DNA of 64,000 nucleotides from Paraperibacillus marinus (GCF_046237605.1 NZ_CP143542.1:682001-746000), one strand, 5' to 3'. Positions 43,787 to 52,930 are shown, numbered from the stretch's first letter. Numbers and translations are program-made. The notes: a model not told the origin generated them from the letters alone.

Positions 43787-44653
43787 TTATAGAGAATAAT
43801 ATCCCTTGATTTTCCTAATCAGGGAGGCCAATTCTTTTTCTTTGTTTAAGTTTGACAGCATACCTGTAATGACAGGCATCCTTGGCGTTTTCTGCTGTAT
43901 TTCAGACTCAATGACGTCCAGGGAGATGAGGATATCCTCGGATTCTTTAAAATCCTCGCGGGCAGAACGGATGGCCCCGATTAAATCCTCCCGCCCAATC
44001 TGTGCAGCCGGAAAGTGGAATTTGGATAGCTCCTGGAGGACATCCGGTTTGAATAGCGGTGCCTCGTCTGCTCCCATCAGGCCCTCTGCCAGATCATCTG
44101 TCCTCCTGAGTATATACCGCGCCAGTTCATGCAGATCCAGCTTCAAGCCCATGAAAAGCAGAAGCTCGAAATAAGAATGAATCATTCCCTGAATCAGCAG
44201 GGTAAGATCCCATGCATATCTGTCTATCCTGCTTCCATACACCGCACAGACCGAGGACCTTATATTTTCAGCAGCCCCGGCCCTCATTTTTTTAATGGTA
44301 GAACCAATGGATTCGTTGAAGGGAATCGCATGCTCCCTCGTCTGCATGATGATGAAGTCCTTCTGCTCCAGGAATGCTTCAAACTGGCAGACAAGATGCT
44401 CAACAAATAATTCCCTTGCCGGGAGATCCAGCCTCTTCAAGTTATCTATCTTGATCTTTATTTTTTCATAATTATATTTGAAGATTTCGAGGAGCAGTCC
44501 TTCCTTCGACTTAAAATGAAGGTAGAAGGCGCCTTTTGAAATTCCTGCTGTGTTTGCGATTTCTTGTATAGAAGTGGAGTCAAAGCCTTTTGCTGCAAAG
44601 AGCCTGATGGCGGAATCCATGATTATTCTTTCTTTTTCCTTCAACTTCTTCAC
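43787..44653 (-). CDS. TetR/AcrR-family repressor, divergent to swrC
   Basis: A 288-residue regulator, longer than the usual 190-210. The N-terminal helix-turn-helix reads FDSTSIQEIANTAGISKGAFYLHFKSKEGLL. The rest is helical ligand-binding domain with a roughly 80-residue C-terminal extension (ISLDVIESEIQQKTPRMPVI). It is divergent from the RND exporter gene, and two inverted repeats lie between them, one inside the exporter promoter. It therefore probably represses the exporter and itself until an inducer binds. Confidence 0.9.
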   Translation of the reverse strand: MKKLKEKERIIMDSAIRLFAAKGFDSTSIQEIANTAGISKGAFYLHFKSKEGLLLEIFKYNYEKIKIKIDNLKRLDLPARELFVEHLVCQFEAFLEQKDFIIMQTREHAIPFNESIGSTIKKMRAGAAENIRSSVCAVYGSRIDRYAWDLTLLIQGMIHSYFELLLFMGLKLDLHELARYILRRTDDLAEGLMGADEAPLFKPDVLQELSKFHFPAAQIGREDLIGAIRSAREDFKESEDILISLDVIESEIQQKTPRMPVITGMLSNLNKEKELASLIRKIKGYYSL

Positions 44654-44712
44654 CGTCCAGATTTGATGTGGGAAAAGATTATTAACGTTTTGTGAATAAG
44701 CCCCGGGTCTTA

Positions 44713-44766
44713 TTGACTATTAATGACCGGTCAGTTATATTATTGGATATTATGACCGATTGGTCA
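44713..44766 (+). promoter_or_regulatory. swrC promoter with two TetR-type operators
   Basis: TTGACT (44713-44718) and TATATT (44736-44741) are 17 bases apart. The spacer contains the perfect palindrome TGACCGGTCA (44724-44733). A second inverted repeat, TGACC-gatt-GGTCA (44753-44766), lies just downstream near the expected transcript start. Both would block RNA polymerase when bound by the divergent TetR-type protein. Confidence 0.75.
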
Positions 44767-44799
44767 ACAGCTTATTCAAATTTAAAAATGGAGGATGAA

Positions 44800-47700
44800 A
44801 TGAACAGTATTATTAATTTTACACTTAAGAATAAAATGGCTGTATGGCTGATGACAATCATTGTGGTCGCAGCCGGCCTGTATTCAGGACTCAACATGAA
44901 GCTTGAGACCATACCAAATATCAGCACACCGGTCCTGAGCATTACTACTGTGTATCCGGGTGCCACGCCGCAGGAAGTCGGGGATAAAGTTTCAAAGCCG
45001 ATAGAGCAGGCGGTCCAGAGCATGAGCGGTGTCAAGGTGGTCAGTTCGACTTCCTTTGAAAATGCATCATCTGTCCAAATTGAATATACGTATAAAACCA
45101 ATATGGATGATGCCAAAAAGGAAGTGGATGAAGCCTTATCCGGACTTGCTTTTCCTGAAGGAACACAGGATCCCAAGGTTTCTAAGCTCAGCTTCAATGC
45201 TTTTCCCATCCTGACGCTCAGTACAGCAAGTGAAGGCCAATCCCTTGCTGTTCTTACCAAAACAGTAGAGGATGAAATCGCGCCGGCACTTGAAGGAATC
45301 GACGGCGTCTCTTCCGTGCAGATCTCAGGCCAGCAGGTGGACGAGGTAAGCCTGCAGTTTGATGAAGATAAAATGCAGGAGCTTGGACTTGATGAGGAAA
45401 CAGTCAAAAACATAGTAAAGGGATCGGACGTAAACATTCCTTTAGGTTTATATACGTTTAAGAATACACAAAAATCTGTCAAGGTGGATGGCAATATTAC
45501 CACTCTTGAAGACTTGAAGAACATCGAGATTCCAGTAACCGGCGGCGGGGCAGGTTCTGCTGCCGGCCAGCAGGGAACAGGGCAGCAGCCGGAGAGCCAG
45601 AATCCGGGTGCCGGCACAGGACAGGTGACCGGAGGGTCAGCATCTCCGAAAATGCAGCCCCCAGCAGGTGCATCGCCCCAAATACCGACAGTTAAGCTTT
45701 CAGAGATAGCTAAAATTGAAGAAACTGGCAAGGCCGAGTCCATTTCCCGCACAAACGGAAAGGAAGCCATTGGGATTTCCATCGTCAAATCGGCTGACGC
45801 CAACACAGTGGATGTCGCAAATGACGTCAAAGATAAAATGAAGGATTTTGAGAAGGATATAAAAGGACTGGACACTGTGTATACATTTGACCAGGCAGAG
45901 CCGATCGAGGAATCCGTTTCCACGATGCTGAATAAAGCGTTATTCGGTGCAGTCTTTGCCATGATCATCATTATGCTGTTCTTAAGGGATTTTAAATCGA
46001 CCCTGATATCGGTCATTTCGATTCCGCTGTCCCTATTGATTGCCATACTCCTCTTGAAACAGATGGATATCACCCTGAACATGATGACGCTTGGTGCCAT
46101 GACAGTCGCCATCGGACGGGTAGTGGATGATTCCATTGTTGTTATAGAAAATATTTACCGAAGAATGACGCTTGAAGGAGAGCAGCTAAGAGGCGGAGAC
46201 CTAATAAGGGAAGCCACCAAAGAAATGTTCAAGCCAATTCTCTCATCCACCATCGTGACCATTGCGGTATTCCTGCCGCTCGGCCTCGTAACAGGGATGA
46301 TTGGAGAACTATTCCTTCCGTTTGCGTTAACGATCGTGTTTGCCCTTTCTGCATCCCTGCTAGTCGCGATCACCGTTGTTCCGATGCTCGCGCACACCCT
46401 GTTCAAGAATGGTGTCAAAGCAAAGCATGAGAATGGACCAGGCAGGCTTGCAAGCTTCTATAAGCGCCTGCTCAGCTGGACGCTGAACCATAAAATCATC
46501 ACTTCAATAATCGCCATCCTGATGCTTGCTGGAAGTCTGTTCCTGATTCCGGTCATCGGTGTGAGCTTCCTTTCATCTGAGGAAGAAAAGATGATGATTG
46601 CAACCTATAAACCAGACCCTGGTGTCACAAAGGAACAGGCTGGGGATGTGGCTGAACGTGCTGAAAAACTGTTACTGGACCGGAAAGGTGTCAAGACCAC
46701 ACAGCTTTCCCTTGGAAGCGAAAACCCGATGAACCCGGGTGACAGCAACAGCGCCATTTTCTATGTGCTGTATGAAGATGACACACCTGACTTTGAAAAG
46801 GAAAAAGAAAAAGTCATTAAAGAGCTGCAGAAGTCTACAAAAAATGGCGAGTGGCTCTCGCAAAACTTCAGCTCAAGCGGTGCAAGCAATGAAGTCAGCA
46901 TGTATGTTTACGGAAACAGCGTTAAAGAAATCGAGCCGGTCATCAAGGATATCCAGGATATCATGAAGAAGGATGACAACTTCAAAAACGTGGACTCAAG
47001 CCTTTCAGAGACCTATGAAGAATATACCTTCACAGCCGACCAGAAAAAATTGAGCTCCCTCGGCCTGACTGCCAGCCAGATCGGCATGGAGCTGAGCCCT
47101 GAAAGAGAGCGGCCGGTCCTGACTCAAATCGTAAAAGACGGAGAAGAGCTAAATGTCTATATTCAGGCCGAAAAGGAATCATTTAAAGACATTTCCGACC
47201 TGACAAATAAAACGATCACTTCACCGCTTGGCATAGAAGTGCCAATCAAGGATGTGGTGAAGGTTAAAGAAGGAGAGACTGCCAATACAGTAAGCAGGCG
47301 CGACGGCAAAATATTTGTCGAAGTAAGCGGTGAACTGAAGACAGACAATGCTGCAAAGGCTTCTTCCGACCTTCAAAAGAAGGTAGATAAACTGGATCTG
47401 CCATCGAGCATAGATGTCGATATGGGCGGAGTTTCAGAGGATATCAATGAATCCTTCAAGCAGCTTGGGCTTGCGATGCTTGCAGCCATCGCGATTGTCT
47501 ATCTTGTAATGGTTATTACATTTGGCGGCGGGCTGGCTCCTTTTGCCATCCTGTTCTCCCTGCCATTCACCATCATCGGCGGACTTCTCGGCCTGTTGAT
47601 TGCTGGTGAAACCCTGAGCGTGTCTGCCATGATCGGAGCCTTAATGCTGATCGGCATCGTTGTAACCAATGCCATCGTCTTGATTGACCGGGTCATTCAT

Positions 47701-47970
47701 AATGAAAAAGACGGAATGAACACAAGGGAAGCACTGCTTGAAGCGGGCACCATCCGTCTCCGTCCCATCCTGATGACAGCCATTGCCACAATCGGCGCCC
47801 TTATTCCGCTTGCCATCGGAGCAGAAGGCAGCGGGATCATCTCGAAAGGTCTCGGTGTTACCGTCATCGGCGGACTCACAAGCTCTACCCTGCTGACCCT
47901 GGTCATCGTACCAATCGTATATGAAGCCCTAAGCAGGATTAAAAACAGAAAGCGGCGCAAAGCTGCATAA
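44800..47970 (+). CDS. swrC: RND-family exporter (SwrC/YerP-like)
   Basis: A 1056-residue RND transporter of the HAE1 type, close in length and pattern to Bacillus SwrC, which exports surfactin and other amphiphiles. Twelve membrane helices and two large extracellular loops are visible. Key blocks are VYPGATPQEVGDKVSKPIEQAV, GRVVDDSIVVIENIYRR in helix 4 with the proton-relay Asp pair, and IGIVVTNAIVLIDRV near the C-terminus. Residues about 250-310 are an unusual low-complexity Gly/Gln/Pro loop. GGAGGATGAA precedes the ATG at 44800. No membrane-fusion partner is adjacent, as usual in Bacillus. Confidence 0.92.
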   Translation: MNSIINFTLKNKMAVWLMTIIVVAAGLYSGLNMKLETIPNISTPVLSITTVYPGATPQEVGDKVSKPIEQAVQSMSGVKVVSSTSFENASSVQIEYTYKTNMDDAKKEVDEALSGLAFPEGTQDPKVSKLSFNAFPILTLSTASEGQSLAVLTKTVEDEIAPALEGIDGVSSVQISGQQVDEVSLQFDEDKMQELGLDEETVKNIVKGSDVNIPLGLYTFKNTQKSVKVDGNITTLEDLKNIEIPVTGGGAGSAAGQQGTGQQPESQNPGAGTGQVTGGSASPKMQPPAGASPQIPTVKLSEIAKIEETGKAESISRTNGKEAIGISIVKSADANTVDVANDVKDKMKDFEKDIKGLDTVYTFDQAEPIEESVSTMLNKALFGAVFAMIIIMLFLRDFKSTLISVISIPLSLLIAILLLKQMDITLNMMTLGAMTVAIGRVVDDSIVVIENIYRRMTLEGEQLRGGDLIREATKEMFKPILSSTIVTIAVFLPLGLVTGMIGELFLPFALTIVFALSASLLVAITVVPMLAHTLFKNGVKAKHENGPGRLASFYKRLLSWTLNHKIITSIIAILMLAGSLFLIPVIGVSFLSSEEEKMMIATYKPDPGVTKEQAGDVAERAEKLLLDRKGVKTTQLSLGSENPMNPGDSNSAIFYVLYEDDTPDFEKEKEKVIKELQKSTKNGEWLSQNFSSSGASNEVSMYVYGNSVKEIEPVIKDIQDIMKKDDNFKNVDSSLSETYEEYTFTADQKKLSSLGLTASQIGMELSPERERPVLTQIVKDGEELNVYIQAEKESFKDISDLTNKTITSPLGIEVPIKDVVKVKEGETANTVSRRDGKIFVEVSGELKTDNAAKASSDLQKKVDKLDLPSSIDVDMGGVSEDINESFKQLGLAMLAAIAIVYLVMVITFGGGLAPFAILFSLPFTIIGGLLGLLIAGETLSVSAMIGALMLIGIVVTNAIVLIDRVIHNEKDGMNTREALLEAGTIRLRPILMTAIATIGALIPLAIGAEGSGIISKGLGVTVIGGLTSSTLLTLVIVPIVYEALSRIKNRKRRKAA

Positions 47971-47978
47971 GAGTTGAA

Positions 47979-48018
47979 AGAAACCCCGCACTTTTTAGAT
48001 AGGTGCGGGGTTTCATTT
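47979..48018 (+). terminator. Terminator after swrC
   Basis: GAAACCCCGCAC and GTGCGGGGTTTC arms with an 11-base loop. Confidence 0.88.
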
Positions 48019-48098
48019 GAATTCTTTTCATCAATTTCTGGATTGGTTATATGGACTTTTAATTGGCTTCAGGTAATGGCGGGGTGCGAATATTTTTA

Positions 48099-48260
48099 TG
48101 ACCGATTCTCCTGGCAGCGGAGCTTATTTAGGTCATAAAGATTCTTTTAAGACCACTTATCCAGGATCAGAAGTTCATTTAAGTCATAAGGATTTTTTTT
48201 AAGACCACTTTTACAGGATTCAGAGCTCATTTAGTTCCTAAAGATCCTTCCATGACCGCT
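48099..48260. repeat. Degenerate 51-52-bp tandem repeat, about three units
   Basis: Unit starts (GACCRYT-like) fall at about 48100, 48151, 48203 and a partial one at 48254. In the first unit TTATGACC pairs with GGTCATAA about 35 bases later; later units keep TTTAAGTCATAAGG-like and TTTAAGACCACTT-like parts. The sequence differs from the array at 15611, yet period and hairpin layout are alike. Confidence 0.65.
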
Positions 48261-48580
48261 CCGCCAGCCCCCCACCCGTAAGGATCCATGATGCCCAGAC
48301 CCCCGTAAAGCCTGCAGCAGAAATATCGCTAACCATACCAGGAACGCTGACCACTCGTGCCTAAGAAATGGCCCATGATGATTATAGCTAGAGCAAAGTG
48401 TGGGGATATTAATTCTAATGAGGAAGTTTGGCAGATAAGCTGCCGTTCAGGGGGGCTCTCAAATAACAGAAAGAATGGGCGGCTGCTCTTCAAAGTAAAG
48501 CCGCTTTTGGGGATTTCCTTTTATTATAACGGGAACCTTATGATACTATATGTCTATAAACACATCTGAAGGAGATTTCG
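48261..48580. other. Intergenic stretch upstream of yfmL
   Basis: No confident gene. A 70-codon frame from a GTG at 48357 has no ribosome binding site and unconvincing composition. A hairpin GCGGCT-gctcttcaaagtaa-AGCCGC lies near 48480-48505. Confidence 0.4.
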
Positions 48581-49741
48581 ATGACACAAAACGAGAATTT
48601 TTTTACTGAACTTAAGCCGGCGCTCCAGGAAAATTGGCAGTCTGCAGGCTTTAAGGAGCCGACAACCATCCAGGAAAAGGCCATACCAGCCATCCTTGCA
48701 GGGAAGGATGTTATTGCAGGATCGCCGACAGGAACAGGGAAGACCCTGGCCTATCTGCTGCCGGCCCTGCAGGCCATTAATGAGGAAAACGGGGCTATAC
48801 AGGCTTTGATCCTGGCGTCATCTCATGAGCTGGTTATGCAGATTAATGAAGAGATACAGAAATGGTCGAAAGGCAGCAAGATTTCAGGAGCTTCGTTCAT
48901 TGGCGGCGCCAATATGAAAAGGCAGCTGGAAAAGCTGAAGAAGCGTCCGCAGATTGTGGCCGGGACGCCAGGCCGTATAAATGAACTGATTAAGATGAAA
49001 AAGATGAAAATGCATGAAGTTAAACTGATTGTGCTTGATGAAGGCGATCAGCTCCTGGTACCGGAACACATCAGGACAATACAGGACATTGTAAAAAGTA
49101 CCCTGAAGGATCGTCAGGTTGTCCTGTTCTCTGCGACTCTGCCAAGCCAGACGGAAGAGATGGCCAGGGCATTGATGACAGAGCCTGAGCTGATTGAAGT
49201 GAAGCGGGAAGAAAATATCCCCTCGAAGGTGGAGCATTCGTATTTCACCGCAGATCCGAGGGATAAAATTAAAGTCCTTGAGAGAATCAGCCGGATTGAA
49301 GGCTTGAAGGGGCTCGCATTTGTGAAGGACATCGGAAATCTGAGTGTCTTATCGGAAAAGCTCAGCTATGACCGCATTCCGCATGCCGTCCTGCATGGAG
49401 ATTCCAATAAGAGGGACAGGGAGGCAGCCATTAAGGGACTGCGCACTGGGGATTATAACCTGCTCCTTGCTACCGAAGTTGCAGCGAGAGGGCTCGACGT
49501 AAAAGGGCTCACCCATGTCATTCATTATGATCTTCCGAAAACGAAGGAGCAGTATATCCACCGTTCAGGGAGGACGGGAAGATCGGGAGCGGAGGGTACA
49601 GTATACTCCATCATTTCGTCAGCTGAAGAACGTGACTTGAAGAGGCTTGCCCGCGACCTTGAGCTTGAAATGACACTGAAAACCTTTTATAAGGGCCAGG
49701 TGGTTGATGGAAAGCCTCCGAAAACAAGTTCCAAAAGATGA
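48581..49741 (+). CDS. yfmL: DEAD-box-type RNA helicase (YfmL-like)
   Basis: A 386-residue helicase. The Q motif (GFKEPTTIQEKAIPAI), motif I SPTGTGKT, motif III SAT and motif VI HRSGRTGRSG are intact. Motif II reads DEGD where most members have DEAD; YfmL of B. subtilis also has a non-DEAD tetrad, as I recall it. Motif Ia is SSHELV in place of PTRELA. YfmL acts in ribosome assembly and cold growth. There is no C-terminal RNA-binding extension. AAGGAG lies 7 bases before the ATG. Confidence 0.85.
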   Translation: MTQNENFFTELKPALQENWQSAGFKEPTTIQEKAIPAILAGKDVIAGSPTGTGKTLAYLLPALQAINEENGAIQALILASSHELVMQINEEIQKWSKGSKISGASFIGGANMKRQLEKLKKRPQIVAGTPGRINELIKMKKMKMHEVKLIVLDEGDQLLVPEHIRTIQDIVKSTLKDRQVVLFSATLPSQTEEMARALMTEPELIEVKREENIPSKVEHSYFTADPRDKIKVLERISRIEGLKGLAFVKDIGNLSVLSEKLSYDRIPHAVLHGDSNKRDREAAIKGLRTGDYNLLLATEVAARGLDVKGLTHVIHYDLPKTKEQYIHRSGRTGRSGAEGTVYSIISSAEERDLKRLARDLELEMTLKTFYKGQVVDGKPPKTSSKR

Positions 49742-49750
49742 TTGTGTACC

Positions 49751-49783
49751 AGGGAGCCTCTAACAAGAGGTTCCTTTTTTTAG
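49751..49783 (+). terminator. Terminator after yfmL
   Basis: AGGGAGCCTC-taacaa-GAGGTTCCTT followed by TTTTT. Confidence 0.85.
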
Positions 49784-49898
49784 GAGATGTTTTCAAATAA
49801 TTCCGACTATATTCCACTCAAAAGAAAACGCTTACATTATGTTCCGGTTCATCATACAATGATGATAGTTAGTAAGCTTGGTAATTAGGGGGGACTAT

Positions 49899-51086
49899 AT
49901 GAAAAAGAGATTCAATAATATGGAGACCGAGGTCATCCATGCAGGCTATGATTCAAGAAACCATTTAGGAAGCCTATCTGTGCCTATTTTCCAGACATCG
50001 ACCTTCACCTTCGATAGTGCTGAGCAGGGTGAGAACCGGTTTGCAGGCAGGGAGGACGGCTATATTTACAGCAGGCTTGGAAACCCGACAGTCAGGGCCC
50101 TTGAGGAGACGATAGCGGTTCTTGAAGGGGCGGAAGAAGGGCTCGCTTTTGGCTCTGGAATGGCTGCTGTATCGGCAGTTTTGCTTGCGGTGACTAAACA
50201 GGGCGATCATATTGTGTGTTCGCAGGGGTTATATGGATGTACCTTCGGCCTTCTTGAGATGATGGAAGAAAAATACGGAATCACCCATGATTTTTCCTCC
50301 ATGGTAACGGAGGAGGCCATTGCAAGCCTGATCCGCCCTGAAACGGTCTGTATCTATGTGGAAACACCCATCAATCCAACCATGAGAATGGTAGATTTGG
50401 AGATGGTGGCAAAAGTCGCTAAAAAACATGGCATCCTGGTCATTGTGGATAATACCTTCTGCTCACCGTATCTGCAGCAGCCTTTGAAATGGGGATGCGA
50501 TGTAGTGATCCATAGTGCCACAAAATATATCTGCGGCCATGGCGATGTTGTAGCAGGACTTGCTGCCGGAAGCAGCGAGTTCATCAGGATGGTCGCCAAA
50601 ACCACATTGAAGGATATCGGCGGCATCATGTCGCCTTTTGATGCCTGGCTGCTTCTGAGAGGCCTTAAAACATTGCCTGTCCGAATGGACCGTCATACGG
50701 AGAACGCGGCTAAAATTAATGAAAAGCTTAAAAGTCATCCGATGATTGAGAAGGTTTATTATCCTGGCGACCCGGCACACGACGATCATTCGGTAATGAA
50801 AAAACAGATGAAGGCTGGAGGCGGCCTAATTTCGTTCGAAATCAAGGGTGGAAAGCAGGACGCGCAAGCCTTCCTGAATTCACTGAAGCTGGTTAAAATA
50901 GCTGTCAGCCTGGGAGATGCCGAAACGCTGATCCAGCATCCGGCCTCTATGACGCATGCCGTCATCCCTGCAGCTGAAAGAGAAGCAATGGGGATCACCG
51001 AGCAGATGCTCCGCCTCTCATTAGGACTTGAATCTTGGGAAGACGTCTGGGAGGATCTGCAGCAGGGACTGAATTCACTTTTATAA
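49899..51086 (+). CDS. Methionine gamma-lyase-type PLP enzyme
   Basis: A 395-residue Cys/Met-metabolism PLP enzyme. YSRLGNPTVRALEETIA and the PLP-lysine block VIHSATKYICGHGD are family signatures. SQGLYGCTFGLL has Cys at the position that marks methionine gamma-lyase (Cys116 in the Pseudomonas enzyme); cystathionine lyases usually lack it. The expected reaction is methionine to methanethiol, ammonia and 2-oxobutyrate. The ATG at 49899 has AGGGGGGA ahead. A methionine-type importer (metP, metS) lies 2 kb downstream. Cystathionine gamma-lyase activity cannot be excluded. Confidence 0.82.
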   Translation: MKKRFNNMETEVIHAGYDSRNHLGSLSVPIFQTSTFTFDSAEQGENRFAGREDGYIYSRLGNPTVRALEETIAVLEGAEEGLAFGSGMAAVSAVLLAVTKQGDHIVCSQGLYGCTFGLLEMMEEKYGITHDFSSMVTEEAIASLIRPETVCIYVETPINPTMRMVDLEMVAKVAKKHGILVIVDNTFCSPYLQQPLKWGCDVVIHSATKYICGHGDVVAGLAAGSSEFIRMVAKTTLKDIGGIMSPFDAWLLLRGLKTLPVRMDRHTENAAKINEKLKSHPMIEKVYYPGDPAHDDHSVMKKQMKAGGGLISFEIKGGKQDAQAFLNSLKLVKIAVSLGDAETLIQHPASMTHAVIPAAEREAMGITEQMLRLSLGLESWEDVWEDLQQGLNSLL

Positions 51087-51235
51087 AGGCAGAGCCTCCC
51101 TGCGTGGATGGTCTTTAATTTATGGAATTTTCCGAAAAATATAGTTGCATTAGTTTATGCTGCCGTAAAAAAGGTATAACAACTATATATGGGAATGCGG
51201 TAAATCTCTCCCAATAAAATGGAGGAGGTGCTGGC

Positions 51236-51361
51236 ATGTATGAGGAAAAATCTGAGGAAGGGCTGAAACAGGAATTAGGCACTTATTTTACAGATCCGAA
51301 GGAGAATGCGCTTACTCCTGCTGCCACAGAAAAGCCTAGGACCCTCGAAGAAGACAAGTAG
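51236..51361 (+). CDS. Hypothetical 41-residue protein
   Basis: A short frame, MYEEKSEEGLKQELGTYFTD followed by PKENALTPAATEKPRTLEEDK. GGAGGAGGTG lies 6 bases before the ATG and a perfect terminator comes 10 bases after the stop, so it is probably expressed. It is highly charged with no hydrophobic segment and I know no family for it. Confidence 0.65.
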   Translation: MYEEKSEEGLKQELGTYFTDPKENALTPAATEKPRTLEEDK

Positions 51362-51370
51362 GCTTGTGCG

Positions 51371-51405
51371 GCGGTCTCATTTTATATAGAGACCGCTTTT
51401 TTTTC
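51371..51405 (+). terminator. Terminator after 41-residue gene
   Basis: GCGGTCTC-attttatata-GAGACCGC followed by eight T. Confidence 0.92.
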
Positions 51406-51461
51406 GTTCCGGAAGAAGTGCCTGTTTTATATAATGCTCTAAACAAGAAAGAAGGAAACTC

Positions 51462-51896
51462 ATGGATTCAGCGAATTTTCCACAGCTCAGCCCGCCTCAG
51501 TTTATGTACTTTAATGAATTGAAATACTCTGTAGGAAGAGACCCACTGGTAGATGTGGGTGATATACAAGAGGTATCAGAAGGTGTATATCTGATTCCTG
51601 TCAAAGTACAGGGCCGCAGAAAGGCAGAAGCACTTGCCGCCATCTTAAATCCTCAAAAAGAACTCGGAAACATCATCGTCAATGTCCAGGTAAAGTACAG
51701 GAGCCAGGCAGTTATCCCTCCGGAAGGGATAGATACACCAAGAGAAGTTGAATGGCTGTTCGATACGGCACTCCGGAGCAATCGTTATTATAAATTCACC
51801 GAGGCAAGGGAAGTGCTTCCTGGCCTGACCGGTATTTTCCCGGTCTTTACAAAGCGGGTAATTCAGTTCTTCAATGATGATCTTTCCGATTTATAA
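51462..51896 (+). CDS. Conserved-looking hypothetical protein, 144 residues
   Basis: I do not recognise this protein. It has no signal peptide or membrane segment. The middle (GVYLIPVKVQGRRKAEALAAILNPQ, then NIIVNVQVKYRSQAVIPPEG) suggests beta strands; the end is helical (VFTKRVIQFFNDDLSDL). AAGAAGGAAA lies about 7 bases ahead of the ATG. It follows the 41-residue gene and its terminator, so it likely has its own promoter. Confidence 0.75.
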   Translation: MDSANFPQLSPPQFMYFNELKYSVGRDPLVDVGDIQEVSEGVYLIPVKVQGRRKAEALAAILNPQKELGNIIVNVQVKYRSQAVIPPEGIDTPREVEWLFDTALRSNRYYKFTEAREVLPGLTGIFPVFTKRVIQFFNDDLSDL

Positions 51897-52015
51897 CAAA
51901 ATTTGTTTTTAGAGATGTGCTGAGAGAGTCCATCAGCGGTTTTGCCATCCATCCTTCCACAGAAGAAAAAAAGCGGTAAATCCCAGCGGCGAATTTTTCA
52001 AAGGGGCTGTTAAGG

Positions 52016-52179
52016 CCTTTTTTTCTGGTTTTAGGCTTCCAATAACTAGTGTTAACATCATTAATCCTGCTGGCATTCCTGCCTGCTCCTTACTCCGCTC
52101 CACCGCCTTATTGTGTTTGTTCCTGCTCTTGTAAAGTTCTTTTCCATGCATGGGGTGCGAGTAGAAAACTCATGTTTGT
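52016..52179 (-). repeat. Dispersed intergenic element, copy 3
   Basis: On the minus strand it begins ACAAACATGAGTTTTCTAC, contains AGAGCAGGAACAAACACAAT, GGCGGTGGAGCGGAGTAAGG and GGAATGCCAGCAGGATTAAT, and ends near GGAAGCCTAAAACCAGAAAA. One minus-strand frame stays open for 72 codons through it into flanking DNA. That frame is broken in copy 4, so it is probably not a gene. Confidence 0.75.
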
Positions 52180-52186
52180 ATTATGC

Positions 52187-52615
52187 TCAAACTTTGCTGC
52201 CGGTCATAAAAGCGAGGGTTTTCTCAAATAGCTTTGGCTGAATTTCTGGATAGGTCAGGTAATCTGGAGGACTGTTAAATAGTTTTACTTCTTCAATTTC
52301 TGAAGCAGGTAATGGACCCATTTCAACTATGTTCGCAAAATATAGTCTTCCATAAACCTTTTCCAAAGAGTTCTCCAATGAATAATCGCAGATTGGCGAC
52401 AGAACCATTATTCTGGACCCGGTTTCTTCAAACAATTCTCTTCGTGCAATTTCTTCAATTTTTTCACCGGTTTCCCTGCGGCCGCCGGGAATTTCCCAGG
52501 ATTGCCGGCTGTGATGTCTGACATACACCCATTGTGCCTTATGAAAAGCACTTATCACTGCAAATTTTAACATTTGTTCATTCACTGATCCCATACTATA
52601 AAATTTGATTTTCAC
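52187..52615 (-). CDS. NUDIX hydrolase
   Basis: A 142-residue protein with the Nudix box GGRRETGEKIEEIARRELFEETG near residue 45 (Gx5Ex7REUxEExG pattern). It hydrolyses nucleoside diphosphates linked to another group; the substrate is not predictable, though a house-cleaning role is common. The GTG at 52615 has AAGGAGG 6 bases ahead; the longer in-frame ATG at 52633 overlaps that ribosome binding site. The gene ends next to dispersed element copy 3. Confidence 0.85.
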   Translation of the reverse strand: MKIKFYSMGSVNEQMLKFAVISAFHKAQWVYVRHHSRQSWEIPGGRRETGEKIEEIARRELFEETGSRIMVLSPICDYSLENSLEKVYGRLYFANIVEMGPLPASEIEEVKLFNSPPDYLTYPEIQPKLFEKTLAFMTGSKV

Positions 52616-52830
52616 TTTATACCTCCTTCCCACTTATAAGATTTTAATCGGGTGAAAGATTTAGGGTTGTACTTTCCGCAGTGTTTTTGGGAGCGATCGG
52701 TCAAGTTGTGCTGGCCTTTATGTACTTATTTTAAATTTACTATATTTGAATAATCATTTTCTTGACAGCATAAATATTCACTTATCTTCATATCCTTGTT
52801 GCCGTTGATTTTTAGGTTTTTTTAAGAAGA
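52616..52830. other. Intergenic region upstream of metP
   Basis: AT-rich divergent region. No S-box or other methionine-responsive riboswitch pattern was found. Confidence 0.4.
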
Positions 52831-52860
52831 TTGACTTACAGGAGCATTGTCCTTTATAAT
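52831..52860 (+). promoter_or_regulatory. Sigma-A promoter of metPS
   Basis: TTGACT (52831-52836) and TATAAT (52855-52860) with an 18-base spacer. The transcript would have a leader of about 60 bases. Confidence 0.7.
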
Positions 52861-52930
52861 GTGTACTGAAATAATAATTATCTGAAAATAAAAAATCTTT
52901 AATTTTTTAAAGAGGTCAGGAGTGAGGAGA

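Noticed and set aside
48357..48569. 70-codon frame from GTG upstream of yfmL
   Set aside because: No ribosome binding site, and it runs up to the yfmL ribosome binding site without domain-like sequence.
51933..52151. 72-codon minus-strand frame through dispersed element copy 3
   Set aside because: The frame follows the repeat and continues into flanking DNA, copy 4 has a frameshift relative to it, and there is no convincing ribosome binding site.
52616..52930. S-box (SAM) riboswitch ahead of metP
   Set aside because: No SAM-aptamer consensus blocks; the mapped promoter leaves only about 60 bases of leader.
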